A stretch of 64,000 bases of DNA, from NCBI GenBank assembly GCA_023430465.1, contig JAEZAM010000036.1, forward strand, positions 12,314-76,313, read 5' to 3'. This stretch comes from Bacteroidota bacterium. GTDB taxonomy: Bacteria > Bacteroidota > Bacteroidia > Chitinophagales > Chitinophagaceae. Position 1 is the stretch's first letter, and every line of letters starts with the position of its first letter. The notes beneath the pieces are model-generated. The model saw nothing but the letters and a program-made list of their open reading frames with translations, searched no databases and was not told the DNA's origin. Of the stretch, positions 1 to 7,571 are shown in pieces. The translations under genes and the position numbers were made by a program.

Positions 1-302
1 CCATCGTTGCGAATCGTATAATTTATCACAAGGTTGAATACATCCGGACCTGCCGCGGTGGCGGTAACGGTGAGTGCGGTAATCCGCAAGTCCGGAAAAT
101 CGCCCACTGGTTGCTGTGGAGGAGTGGCAGGCTGGGTCGGTTGTGTTGCGGGAGCAGTTCCTGTACCTCTTGTTGCTGTAGGGAGGTTGGATTTAATTGT
201 CAATGGCCTGGTCGTTGCTGGTTTCTGGCCCGGCTTCCGGTCCTGAGCCAATAGGTTAACACTTAGCATAACGCCGAGCATGCAGAGCATGAATGTTTTC
301 AT
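1..302 (-). CDS. Secreted protein, CARDB-like, C-terminus outside window (partial)
   Basis: A reading frame runs on the minus strand from an ATG at 300-302 to the left edge of the window without a stop, so about 100 N-terminal residues are visible. The first 20 residues (MKTFMLCMLGVMLSVNLLAQ) look like a Sec signal peptide with cleavage near Ala-Gln-Asp. A Pro/Thr/Gln-rich linker follows (residues 21-65), then a segment starting PDLRITALTV and continuing with VINYTIRNDG. That pattern resembles the start of a CARDB-type immunoglobulin-like domain, in which a 'DL-x-(6)-V' strand precedes a 'V-x-x-N-x-G' strand. The protein is therefore probably exported to the periplasm or surface; the function is unknown. 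It lies 20 bases downstream of the Hcp-like gene on the same strand and the two may be co-transcribed. The plus-strand frame across this region is a shadow. Confidence 0.6.
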   Translation of the reverse strand, partial: MKTFMLCMLGVMLSVNLLAQDRKPGQKPATTRPLTIKSNLPTATRGTGTAPATQPTQPATPPQQPVGDFPDLRITALTVTATAAGPDVFNLVINYTIRND

Positions 303-322
303 TGTCTTTATTGTTTTAATGA

Positions 323-835
323 TTAGAATAAATCCCATTCCCGATTTGCCGTAAAATCATAGCCCGACTTTGAGCTGACAGTGCTGGCACCGGATTTCTT
401 TTGTTCATAGTGAGTTAGGCCAATACGTTCTACCTGCAACTTCACCGTAGTGATCGTTTGTCCCTGCCCGGCAGCGTCAATGCAAGAGATGACGGTCGCT
501 TTATCGAAAGTGACGGTGTAGATTGTCCTGGCTCGTGCATCGCTGTTTCCTTCAACAACCGTGACAAGGCCCCTGATGTGTTCCCCGGATTTTACGTTTC
601 GCTGAAGAACTGCAGAAGCAGGATCTGTATTCATGGTAAACTGCAACTCCGGACTTTGAAGACTGCTGGTAAATGATCGGGCTTCGATCTGTCTTTCGAA
701 ACCTCTTGCTATGGAATTGCCGCGAATCATCTTGCCATCTGCTCCAAAAAGCTGGATGAAGAAACGTTGTGCTTGTGCCGATCCTGCGAATCCGGTTAGG
801 GTGAGCAGGCAAAGAAGGAGAATGCTTGATTTCAT
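323..835 (-). CDS. Secreted Hcp-like (type VI tube fold) protein
   Basis: The product has 170 residues from the ATG at 833-835; the longer frame upstream (to 994) is not favoured because MKSSILLLCLLTLTGFAGSAQA is a clear Sec signal peptide starting exactly there. The mature part reads FFIQLFGADGKMIRGNSI, then FERQIEARSF, and near the end KLQVERIGLTHYEQ and a final TANREWDLF. This order (short beta strand, 'iRGxS', 'IEaxSF', 'v-x-I-x-L-x-Y', terminal W) matches the Hcp/TssD family, which forms the hexameric tube of type VI secretion systems. Classical Hcp lacks a signal peptide and sits among tss genes. Here there is a signal peptide and no tss gene nearby, so this is probably an orphan exported Hcp-fold protein rather than part of an injection machine. 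The fold call is by eye and moderately sure; the role is unknown. Confidence 0.6.
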   Translation of the reverse strand: MKSSILLLCLLTLTGFAGSAQAQRFFIQLFGADGKMIRGNSIARGFERQIEARSFTSSLQSPELQFTMNTDPASAVLQRNVKSGEHIRGLVTVVEGNSDARARTIYTVTFDKATVISCIDAAGQGQTITTVKLQVERIGLTHYEQKKSGASTVSSKSGYDFTANREWDLF

Positions 836-917
836 TGAGTGATGTGTTGGTGAGATTTGAATCGGGATCGCCCGCACTTTCTTTGCTCCACAAATGTGTT
901 TTTTTTGATTTCGGGCA

Positions 918-973
918 GGCATCCCGGAAAACCGTGATTTTTCATGCAATAAATCATGGAAAACAGGGATGCC
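918..973. repeat. Long imperfect inverted repeat in a divergent promoter region
   Basis: Two 23-base arms (918-940 and 951-973) are separated by a 10-base loop. They pair at about 17 of 23 positions. The outer eight bases (GGCATCCC / GGGATGCC) and the inner TGATTT / AAATCA are perfect, with an AAAA/AAAA bulge between them. The element lies between the divergent Hcp-like gene and the sensor kinase, ending 57 bases before the kinase start. It could be an operator or a mobile palindromic unit. No poly-T run follows either arm, so a terminator is unlikely. Confidence 0.55.
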
Positions 974-1030
974 CACGTGCAGGAAACAAGGCACATTTGT
1001 AAACTCAGACCAATCAATTAATTTAAAGGG

Positions 1031-2977
1031 ATGATACGTTGGTTAATATTTGTTTTGTTCCTGGCTGCTGTGGTTCATGGAAGGGCCCAGGAAGCCGGCT
1101 TTAAAAAGAAGCTGGATAGTCTTAGCAGCGAACTGGCTGCAGGCAGGGAAGACACTTCACGGGCAATGACCTTGCTGACGCTGGGTTCTTTGTACGAGAC
1201 AAATAACCAGGATTCGGCTGAGTATTACCTGGAACGCGGCCGCAAGCTGGCGGAGAAACTGGGATACCTGAAAGGATTATATCATTACCAGAACCAGCAA
1301 ACGATCCTGCTTTACACGAAGGGGGAATACAAGGCCGCTATGCGTGAAGCTGAGAAAGGACTCGCTATTGCCCGCCAGATGAAGGATACGTCCAATGTAA
1401 TCACGATGCTGAACAACCTCGGTATCCTGAGTATGTATTTTGGGGATTTTGAAGGCCAATTGAATTACGCCATGCAGGTGGTGAAAAGTGTAGAGCAAAT
1501 AGCCGATTCTGCAAAGCTGGCGGGGGCTTACCATAATCTTGCGAATGCCTACCATGCCTTGCGACAATATAGAAAAGGAGTTACCAACGCAGCTTATGGT
1601 ATATATGTAAACGACATTCATGAAAAGAAATATGGCTACATCAACAGGGTCTATTCAACATTGGCCCAGTGCTATGAAGGCTTACGACTGGTAGACAGTG
1701 CCCTCTACTTTTATGATATAGCGATACGTGAAGCTGCCAGAGTAAACGACCGGTATGCCGAAGGTTCCATTTATGGATATAAGGCCAATGCCTATTCATC
1801 CATTAATCAATACGGCAACATGCTGGCCGCTGCCCAGAGATCCTATGATATCTCGGTGGATTTGCAGAGCAGACAATTATCTGCAGGAGCTATGAACACG
1901 CTGGCGTTTGCCCTCTACCTGAACAAACGCAATGACGAAGCGAAAAAGATGATCCTGCCTGCACTGGCCATCGCAAAGGAAGACAGCCTTATTGAGGAGC
2001 TTAAAGAAGCGTATACGTTTTACTCATACATAGCAGCAGCAGATAAAGATTATGCAGCAGCGATGGATGCAAAGCGGGCGGCCGATTCGATAGGTGAGGT
2101 TATCATCAATGACAAAGTGATCAGGAATACCACCGAACTGGAACAGAAATATGAGAGCGTGAAGAAAGACGCGCAGATACAGGCGCAGAAGGCACAACTT
2201 TTCCGGAGAGCCACGCTGAACTATGTTTTGATCGGCGGTATTGCGATGATCATTGTCATCTCGGTACTTGGCTACCTGTATCATCGCAACCGTCAGAAAT
2301 TACAGCAGCAACGGATCAATGAACTGGAAACCGAGAAACAGCTCGCAGCCACCGAAGCTGTGCTTAAAGGGGAGGAACAAGAAAGAACCCGGCTTGCCAA
2401 GGATCTCCATGATGGGCTCGGAGGGATGTTATCCGGAATAAAATATACACTTACTGACATGAAAGGAAACCTGATAATGACGCCTGAAAATGCACAGGCC
2501 TTCGAGCGCGGTATGGATATGCTGGACAGCAGCATCCGGGAGATGCGACGGGTGGCACACAACATGATGCCGGAAGGATTGGTTAAGTTCGGACTGGATA
2601 CAGCGCTTCGCGACTTTTGCAATGATATTCATAAAAGCGGGGCATTGCAGGTGCGATACCAGTCCATCGGCCTGGAGTCCGTTACAATAGAGCCAACCCG
2701 AAGCGTTACGATATACCGGATCGTGCAGGAGTTATTGAACAATGCCATGAAGCATGCTGCCGCTACCAACGTGCTGGTTCAGGTTAGTTGCAATGATGGC
2801 GTTCTCTCCGTGACGGTTGAAGATGATGGCAAAGGGCTCGACAAGAATTTATTGCAACGGCCATCAGGAATCGGCTGGCTGAATATCCAAAACCGTGTGG
2901 AATTTCTCAAAGGAAAATGGGATGTTGAATCCGAACCGGGAAAAGGCACATCTGTTCACATAGAGCTTTCCGTTTAA
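1031..2977 (+). CDS. TPR-containing sensor histidine kinase, NarL-partner type (HisKA_3)
   Basis: This 648-residue protein is a membrane sensor kinase. Residues 1-20 are a signal peptide (MIRWLIFVLFLAAVVHGRAQ). Residues about 40-380 are helical tetratricopeptide-like repeats that would lie in the periplasm, followed by one membrane helix (about 397-418) and a coiled-coil linker. The dimerisation/phosphoacceptor segment is of HisKA_3 type, with the histidine in LAKDLHDGLGG (His460). The ATPase domain has an N-box (ELLNNAMKHA) and G-boxes (EDDGKGLD, GIGWLNI). HisKA_3 kinases pair with LuxR/NarL-type regulators, and such a regulator starts 18 bases downstream (2996). The two form an operon. The signal sensed is not evident; TPR sensor kinases of this kind are numerous in Bacteroidota. 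Confidence 0.9.
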   Translation: MIRWLIFVLFLAAVVHGRAQEAGFKKKLDSLSSELAAGREDTSRAMTLLTLGSLYETNNQDSAEYYLERGRKLAEKLGYLKGLYHYQNQQTILLYTKGEYKAAMREAEKGLAIARQMKDTSNVITMLNNLGILSMYFGDFEGQLNYAMQVVKSVEQIADSAKLAGAYHNLANAYHALRQYRKGVTNAAYGIYVNDIHEKKYGYINRVYSTLAQCYEGLRLVDSALYFYDIAIREAARVNDRYAEGSIYGYKANAYSSINQYGNMLAAAQRSYDISVDLQSRQLSAGAMNTLAFALYLNKRNDEAKKMILPALAIAKEDSLIEELKEAYTFYSYIAAADKDYAAAMDAKRAADSIGEVIINDKVIRNTTELEQKYESVKKDAQIQAQKAQLFRRATLNYVLIGGIAMIIVISVLGYLYHRNRQKLQQQRINELETEKQLAATEAVLKGEEQERTRLAKDLHDGLGGMLSGIKYTLTDMKGNLIMTPENAQAFERGMDMLDSSIREMRRVAHNMMPEGLVKFGLDTALRDFCNDIHKSGALQVRYQSIGLESVTIEPTRSVTIYRIVQELLNNAMKHAAATNVLVQVSCNDGVLSVTVEDDGKGLDKNLLQRPSGIGWLNIQNRVEFLKGKWDVESEPGKGTSVHIELSV

Positions 2978-2995
2978 AAAAAGTTATTCAATTCA

Positions 2996-3610
2996 ATGAT
3001 CAGCGTTTTCATTGTTGATGACCATTACATGGTAGTGGAAGGTATCCGGTCTCTTTTGCAACATGAAAGAGAGATCGAATGGATGGGCCATGCCATGAAC
3101 GGCGACAGTTGCCTTGCTTTCCTCCAAAATCGCCAACCCGACGTGATACTGATGGATGTAAATCTGCCGGACACCAGTGGGATAGACCTATGCAGGGTGG
3201 TGAAGGAAAAATATCCGTCTATCTTCATCATCGGACTCAGCACTTTCAACCAGCAAAGTTTTATCACAAAAATGATGGACAATGGTGCTTCGGGGTATGT
3301 GCTGAAGAACGCGTCCAAAGATGAGTTGCTGACAGCATTGCGCACGGTTGTCCGCGGCCGTACCTTTCTCAGCCATGAAGCGGCCATGGCTGTTGACGAT
3401 GAAAGCCAGGGAGACAAACCGACCCTGACGCGGAGAGAGAAGCAGGTACTGGAACTGATCGCTGACGGCTGTACCACCCAGGAGATCGCGGATAAATTGT
3501 TTGTAAGCGTCACCACCGTAGAGACTCACCGCAAGAACCTGCTTGCCAAGCTTGACGCGAAAAACGTAGCCTCCATGATCAGGATAGCCGCCCAGGCAAA
3601 GCTTATCTGA
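2996..3610 (+). CDS. LuxR/NarL-family response regulator
   Basis: This 204-residue protein consists of a receiver domain (residues 1-120) and a C-terminal LuxR-type helix-turn-helix (about 140-200). The acidic pocket is Asp8-Asp9, the phosphorylated residue should be Asp54 in ILMDVNLPD, and the conserved lysine lies in VLKNAS. The DNA-binding part reads LTRREKQVLELIADG, then QEIADKLFVSVTTVETHRKN, a textbook GerE/LuxR signature. It directly follows the HisKA_3 kinase (1031-2977) with an 18-base gap and is almost certainly its cognate regulator. Target genes cannot be inferred from the sequence. Confidence 0.93.
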   Translation: MISVFIVDDHYMVVEGIRSLLQHEREIEWMGHAMNGDSCLAFLQNRQPDVILMDVNLPDTSGIDLCRVVKEKYPSIFIIGLSTFNQQSFITKMMDNGASGYVLKNASKDELLTALRTVVRGRTFLSHEAAMAVDDESQGDKPTLTRREKQVLELIADGCTTQEIADKLFVSVTTVETHRKNLLAKLDAKNVASMIRIAAQAKLI

Positions 3611-3683
3611 GATACTTTGGTAAAATCGTTGTTTCAGCTACAACAACAGTTGATGTGGTTACGTGTGCGCTTTTGGCCCGTGC

Positions 3684-3691
3684 TAGCTTTG
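3684..3691 (+). promoter_or_regulatory. Candidate Bacteroidota -7 promoter element upstream of the dehydrogenase
   Basis: The octamer TAGCTTTG fits the TAnnTTTG -7 consensus of Bacteroidota sigma-ABfr promoters. No perfect TTG/TTTG -33 box lies at the usual spacing; GTTA, about 22 bases upstream, is the nearest. If it is used, transcription would begin near base 3698, which favours the dehydrogenase start at 3724 over the upstream ATG at 3700. Confidence 0.3.
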
Positions 3692-3723
3692 TGTTGTAAA
3701 TGTTAACCTCAAAAACACAAACA

Positions 3724-4563
3724 ATGGAAACAAGCAAAGTATGGTTCGTAACCGGTGCCTCAAAAGGCCTGGGGCTTGCACTCGTAAAAAAATTATTGCA
3801 GGAAGGTTACCGTGTAGGGGCTACTTCCCGGAACAAAGAATCCCTTACCCGCGAAGTGGGCGGCACCTCATCCGACTTTCTGCCTCTCAATGTTGATGTA
3901 AATGATGAGGCGGCCGTGAAATCCGCTATCGATGAAACGATCAGCCATTTCGGTGGCATTGATGTGGTGGTAAACAATGCTGGCTATGGCCAGATCGGAA
4001 CGCTGGAAGAACTGACAGACCAGGAAGCGCGCACCAATTTTGAGGCAAACGTATTTGGCCTGGTACACGTGATCCGCCATGTGATGCCTCATTTCCGCTC
4101 AAAAAAAGGAGGTTATGTATTGAATGTATCTTCAGTGGGTGGCTTTACAGGAGCATTCCCCGGCTGGGGTATTTATGCCGCCACGAAATTTGCAGTAGCA
4201 GGCTTAACCGAAGCTTTCGCCGCTGAGGTCGCAGGGTTTGGTGTCAGGGCTACTGTTGTCTATCCCGGCTACTTCAAAACAAATTTCCTCCAGTCCGATT
4301 CATTGCGTACCGCTGCAACACCAATCGCTGATTATAAGGAAGCAAGAGAGCTGGAAGCGATTCACCAGAACCAGATCGCAGGCAATCAACCCGGCAGTCC
4401 TGAGAAAGCTGCAGAGGTATTCATCAGGCTCGCCGAAATGCCGCAACCGCCGCTTCATTTTTTCATGGGCAGCGATTCAGTGAAAATGGCGCAAGGCAAA
4501 ATCGAATTGCTCCAGAAGGAACTTACAGAGAACGAGGCGTTGAGCAGGTCGACGGATTTTTAA
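3724..4563 (+). CDS. Short-chain dehydrogenase/reductase (classical SDR)
   Basis: This 279-residue cytoplasmic oxidoreductase has the classical SDR pattern. The nucleotide-binding loop is TGASKGLG (residues 10-17), NNAG follows in VVNNAGYGQIG, and the catalytic set is the serine in NVSSVGG plus Tyr151 and Lys155 in YAATKFA. The length and motifs match the common 'SDR family oxidoreductase/NAD(P)-dependent' group with an extended C-terminus. An in-frame ATG at 3700 would add eight residues. The start at 3724 is preferred because METSKVWFVTGAS begins just before the first beta strand and the preceding bases are A-rich, as is usual in this phylum. The substrate is unknown. It lies alone between the regulator pair and a repeat-rich spacer. 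Confidence 0.88.
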   Translation: METSKVWFVTGASKGLGLALVKKLLQEGYRVGATSRNKESLTREVGGTSSDFLPLNVDVNDEAAVKSAIDETISHFGGIDVVVNNAGYGQIGTLEELTDQEARTNFEANVFGLVHVIRHVMPHFRSKKGGYVLNVSSVGGFTGAFPGWGIYAATKFAVAGLTEAFAAEVAGFGVRATVVYPGYFKTNFLQSDSLRTAATPIADYKEARELEAIHQNQIAGNQPGSPEKAAEVFIRLAEMPQPPLHFFMGSDSVKMAQGKIELLQKELTENEALSRSTDF

Positions 4564-4568
4564 CTTTG

Positions 4569-4643
4569 ATGCTGGATGGGTTCCGGATGCTGGATACTGG
4601 ATGCTGGCCTGCCTGCCGGAGCGAAGCGGAGGTAGGATACTGG
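4569..4643 (+). repeat. Degenerate CTGGAT(A/G) repeat tract
   Basis: Just after the dehydrogenase stop, the spacer holds several tandem copies of short units of the type GCTGGAT, GGATACT and GGATGCT. They resemble the 15-base minisatellite at 59561-59635. The whole 4564-4944 spacer (about 380 bases) contains only repeats: this tract, a 19-base direct repeat pair, a GGTCCC...GGGCCC element and a CTTTGCG element. No credible gene was seen. Confidence 0.6.
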
Positions 4644-4687
4644 ATGAGGGCGAGAAATAGAAGAAGAGGGATTTTAATTATATCAGC

Positions 4688-4790
4688 ACGCCCAGGTCCC
4701 TGAGTAGCGTATGAGCGCGCGTATGCGCGTACTTGCCCTGCCTGCACTGAGCTTGTCGAAGTGAGCCTGTCGAAGGGTCGAAGGGCCCTG
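4688..4790 (+). repeat. Dispersed element, GGTCCCTGAGTAGCG...TCGAAGGGCCCTG family
   Basis: The element begins with GGTCCCTGAGTAGCG (4695-4709), preceded by ACGCCC, and ends with TCGAAGGGCCCTG (4778-4790). The interior holds the palindrome GCGCGCGTATGCGCG and two CTGTCGAAG/CTTGTCGAAG units. A second member with the same ends but a different interior lies in inverted orientation at 63807-63862. This is a non-coding repeat; function unknown. Confidence 0.65.
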
Positions 4791-4808
4791 CAATCGGTAT
4801 GCTGGCTG

Positions 4809-4857
4809 CTTTGCGTCTTTGCTCACTTTGCTCCCGAAGGTTCGGGATTTGCGTGCC
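4809..4857. repeat. CTTTGCG/CGCAAAG intergenic repeat, copy 1
   Basis: CTTTGCGTCTTTGCTCACTT is followed by TTGCTCCCGAAGGTTCGGGATTTGCG; the latter contains a CCCGAA/TTCGGG hairpin. The same word pattern recurs at 37785, 40485, 56346 and 59649. It lies upstream of the AraC-type regulator. Confidence 0.55.
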
Positions 4858-4944
4858 GGGATGCGGCGCTGCCTGCCGGAGCGAAGCAGGTAGGATGCTG
4901 GATACTGTGAAATCCCCAGGCGTCCACTAAATTGGATACTTTTT

Positions 4945-5862
4945 ATGAAAGAACAACACATACACCGGTTCAAAACTATCGCGGAGTTTCACACCATGGC
5001 CGGGCTGCCTGGTCCCGAGCATCCACTTGTAAGCCTTGTGGACTACAGTAAAGTGGTTTACCAGACAACGGATAATCAGATAACCTGGGTACAGGATTTC
5101 TACTCCATCGGGCTGAAGCGAAATCTTCAGGGCAAGATCAGGTACGGGCAACAGCCGTTCGATTTTGATGAAGGCATCATGACCTTTGTAGCTCCTGGCC
5201 AGGTGCTGTCGCTTGAGCTCACAAAGCAGGATGCGCCACCATCGGGATGGTTGTTGCTCCTTCATCCTGACTTTTTATGGAAAACACCACTCGCCACCAC
5301 GATCCGTCAATATGATTTCTTTGGCTATGATGTGAATGAAGCATTGTTTCTATCCGAGAAGGAAGAAACAATACTGACCGAGCTGATGCGGAACATCGAA
5401 AAAGAGTATCACTCCAACATCGATAATTTCAGCCAGAGTATCATCATTGCGCAGGTAGAGTTATTGCTGACCTACAGTGAACGGTATTATCAACGGCAGT
5501 TCATTACCCGGAAGATCAGCAATCATCGTGTGCTGGAGCAAATGGAGCAGGTGCTGGATGATTATTTTGCCGAAGGCGAACCAATCAATACCGGTCTGCC
5601 TACCGTTCAGTATGTAGCAGGTAAATTGAATATTTCACCCAATTACCTCGGCAGCCTGTTGAAGACACTGACCAACAAGACGACCCGGCAGCATATACAT
5701 GATAAGATCATCGACAAGGCCCGGGAAAAGCTGACGAGTACACAAATGACGGTAAGTGAGATCGCCTATGAACTGGGATTTGAGCATCCACAGTCGTTCA
5801 GTAAATTCTTCAAGGCCAACACGAATCAATCGCCACTTGAGTTCCGGAGTTCATTTAATTGA
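4945..5862 (+). CDS. AraC-family transcriptional regulator
   Basis: This 305-residue protein has an N-terminal sensor part of cupin-like character (residues 20-150, with FVAPGQVLSLE) and a C-terminal AraC-type double helix-turn-helix (about 205-305). The DNA-binding part shows VAGKLNISPNYLGSLLK for the first helix-turn-helix, then MTVSEIAYELGFEHPQSFSK and FFKANTNQSPLEFR for the second, a close match to the family signature. It is the only member of its transcription unit. The next gene, a small cupin, follows after about 110 bases on the same strand, and such regulators often control an adjacent small enzyme. The inducer is unknown. Confidence 0.9.
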   Translation: MKEQHIHRFKTIAEFHTMAGLPGPEHPLVSLVDYSKVVYQTTDNQITWVQDFYSIGLKRNLQGKIRYGQQPFDFDEGIMTFVAPGQVLSLELTKQDAPPSGWLLLLHPDFLWKTPLATTIRQYDFFGYDVNEALFLSEKEETILTELMRNIEKEYHSNIDNFSQSIIIAQVELLLTYSERYYQRQFITRKISNHRVLEQMEQVLDDYFAEGEPINTGLPTVQYVAGKLNISPNYLGSLLKTLTNKTTRQHIHDKIIDKAREKLTSTQMTVSEIAYELGFEHPQSFSKFFKANTNQSPLEFRSSFN

Positions 5863-5975
5863 TCAGTATGATTCGGTGAGAAGAGATAGCGTCCACTTGT
5901 TCATTTGAAGATAACCGGATTCAGTGAGTAGGCATGTGACTCACTTGCTCTAATTTGCATGGACAAATATTCGCA

Positions 5976-6314
5976 ATGAGCAGCATCCCATTTACCGTGA
6001 TCAACTGGAATGACTTACCTGTCCACAAAAAGCCTGGCAGCACAGGGGAAAGTATATCGCAGGTAGTCGATTACCCCGGGCTGCGTGTTCGCATCGTGGA
6101 ATATTCAGCAGGATACCTGGCCGACCATTGGTGCCGGAAGGGACATATCATCCATTGCCTGGAAGGTTCTTTTACAAGCGAACTGGAAACAGGTGATCGC
6201 TTCGAACTAAAGGCTGGTATGAGCTATATTGTTTCCGATGACGCAAGCTCGCATCGTTCAAGCACGGCAGAAGGATGCCGGCTACTCATCATCGATGGTG
6301 AATTTCTAGGTTAG
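5976..6314 (+). CDS. Small cupin protein with DHWC motif
   Basis: This is a 112-residue single-domain cupin. It carries LADHWCRKGHIIHCLEGSF followed by LKAGMSYIVSDDASSHRSS, the two cupin boxes. The DHWC motif with GHI(I/L) is typical of the group named DHCW-motif cupins, proteins of unknown function widespread in Proteobacteria and Bacteroidota. His, Cys and Asp side chains in the first box could bind a metal. The ATG at 5976 is chosen over an upstream TTG at 5955 because conserved similarity begins at IPFTVINWNDLP. It follows the AraC regulator and may be its target. Confidence 0.78.
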   Translation: MSSIPFTVINWNDLPVHKKPGSTGESISQVVDYPGLRVRIVEYSAGYLADHWCRKGHIIHCLEGSFTSELETGDRFELKAGMSYIVSDDASSHRSSTAEGCRLLIIDGEFLG

Positions 6315-6395
6315 TTTCGGGGAATGCTTCAAGCGAATTTCGACTTAGTCACTTTTCGCAATCAAGAATTCTTAAATTTACATAAATGGTGATCT

Positions 6396-7571
6396 ATGAT
6401 AATAAGCACAATAAATCTTATAAATTGGAAGAACTTCCAGCATGTCAATGTTCACTTATCAAGCAGGGTTTTTGTCGTAGGGGCCAATGCATCCGGTAAA
6501 TCCAATTTCTTGGATGTAGTCCGATTTATACGTGATGTAGTGAAACAGGCGGGCGGTCTACAGTTCGCGGTTGAACAGCGGGGCGGGGTTTCCAAAATTA
6601 GATGCCTGGCTGCTCGTAAGCGCTCAGATGTCGCCATCGAAATACATTTGGCGGAAGACGAAAGCTCGAAAAAACCTTCTTGGAAGTACTACCTCTCATT
6701 TAAACATTCTGGCGGAGGGATATTCGCAAAACAAGCCTCAATTGTAGAAGAAAAAGTTACTGACATCAATGGAAAAGTTATTGTCCATAGGAAGGAGTCG
6801 GATGGCTCAGAGGATTCGGAAACTCTAAAATTCACATTGCTTGAACAACCGAATTCCAACCAAAAGTTTAGGGCCATTTATCATTTTTTCCAAGACACGC
6901 AATATTTACATATTGTTCCGCAACTAATTCGAGATTCTGACTCTTATATGCTGGCCGCCAACAAAGAAGATTTTTATGGCCGAAATCTTTTGGACAGAAT
7001 GGACAAAACAAACAAACGAACAAGAGACTCTTTTTTGAAGAGAATTAATGAGGTCCTCCAAATCGCAGTGCCCCAGTTAAATAACATTGCATTTATTAAG
7101 GACAAAAGTGGAATACCCCATCTGGAGGCAACATATGAGCATTGGCGTGCTAAAGGGGCAAAACAGCAAGAGTCCCAATTTTCAGATGGAACATTGCGAT
7201 TGATTGGTTTTATGTGGGCACTCTTGGACGGTCAAGAGTCGATTCTACTCGAGGAGCCTGAGCTTTATTTGCATTCGGCAATTGTCAAACAGCTCCCGGA
7301 ATTTATTTTCAAACTACAACGCAGGAAAGGTCGTATAAGGCAAGTACTTATTTCTACGCATAGTTACGACATTTTGAATAATGAAGGTATTGGGGGAGAG
7401 GAGACTCTTGTTCTAATCACGACAAAAGAGGGAACAGTAATTAGACAGGCTATGGATCTTGACGATGTAAAAAGTTATCTTCGGGCTGGTTTGACAATCG
7501 CAGAAGCTGTAATTCCTAAAGTCGCGCCAGCTAATATTCACCATATTTTGGAATTAAAAGATATGGACTAA
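6396..7571 (+). CDS. AAA/ABC-type ATPase of an ATPase-TOPRIM two-gene system
   Basis: This 391-residue protein has the layout of the AAA_21/OLD/RecF-like ATPases. The Walker A is GANASGKSN (Lys35), preceded by the typical first strand LINWKNF. An ABC-signature-like segment reads FSDGTLRL. The Walker B is SILLEEPELYLH with Glu286-Glu287, and the switch histidine lies in STHSYD. There is no C-terminal nuclease domain, and the partner gene begins inside its stop codon (TAATG at 7569-7573). Split or fused ATPase-TOPRIM pairs occur in known defence systems (Gabija GajA and other OLD-family proteins, PARIS). This pair resembles them in plan, but I cannot assign it to a named system. The coding sequence is clearly AT-richer than the flanking genes, consistent with acquisition by transfer. 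The ATPase would act in the cytoplasm, probably as a sensor/clamp on nucleic acid or protein. Confidence 0.85.
   Translation: MIISTINLINWKNFQHVNVHLSSRVFVVGANASGKSNFLDVVRFIRDVVKQAGGLQFAVEQRGGVSKIRCLAARKRSDVAIEIHLAEDESSKKPSWKYYLSFKHSGGGIFAKQASIVEEKVTDINGKVIVHRKESDGSEDSETLKFTLLEQPNSNQKFRAIYHFFQDTQYLHIVPQLIRDSDSYMLAANKEDFYGRNLLDRMDKTNKRTRDSFLKRINEVLQIAVPQLNNIAFIKDKSGIPHLEATYEHWRAKGAKQQESQFSDGTLRLIGFMWALLDGQESILLEEPELYLHSAIVKQLPEFIFKLQRRKGRIRQVLISTHSYDILNNEGIGGEETLVLITTKEGTVIRQAMDLDDVKSYLRAGLTIAEAVIPKVAPANIHHILELKDMD

Larger units (their letters stand above)
4609..4907 (+). repeat. 19-base direct repeat pair in the 4.6-4.9 kb spacer
   Basis: The identical 19-mer CTGCCTGCCGGAGCGAAGC occurs at 4609-4627 and again at 4869-4887. 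Each copy is followed by a variant of AGGTAGGAT(A/G)CTGGAT. The copies flank two other repeat elements, so the spacer looks like a nest of dispersed intergenic repeats. Confidence 0.75.

Noticed and set aside
34..246. Plus-strand open frame of 70 residues at the left edge
   Set aside because: It is the antisense shadow of the signal-peptide gene on the minus strand; low-complexity Gly/Val composition and no start context.
323..835. Part of a type VI secretion locus
   Set aside because: No TssB, TssC, VgrG or other T6SS component is encoded in the visible neighbourhood, and the protein has a Sec signal.
836..994. N-terminal extension of the Hcp-like protein
   Set aside because: The internal ATG at 833-835 begins a perfect signal peptide, and the extension runs through the palindrome in the intergenic region.
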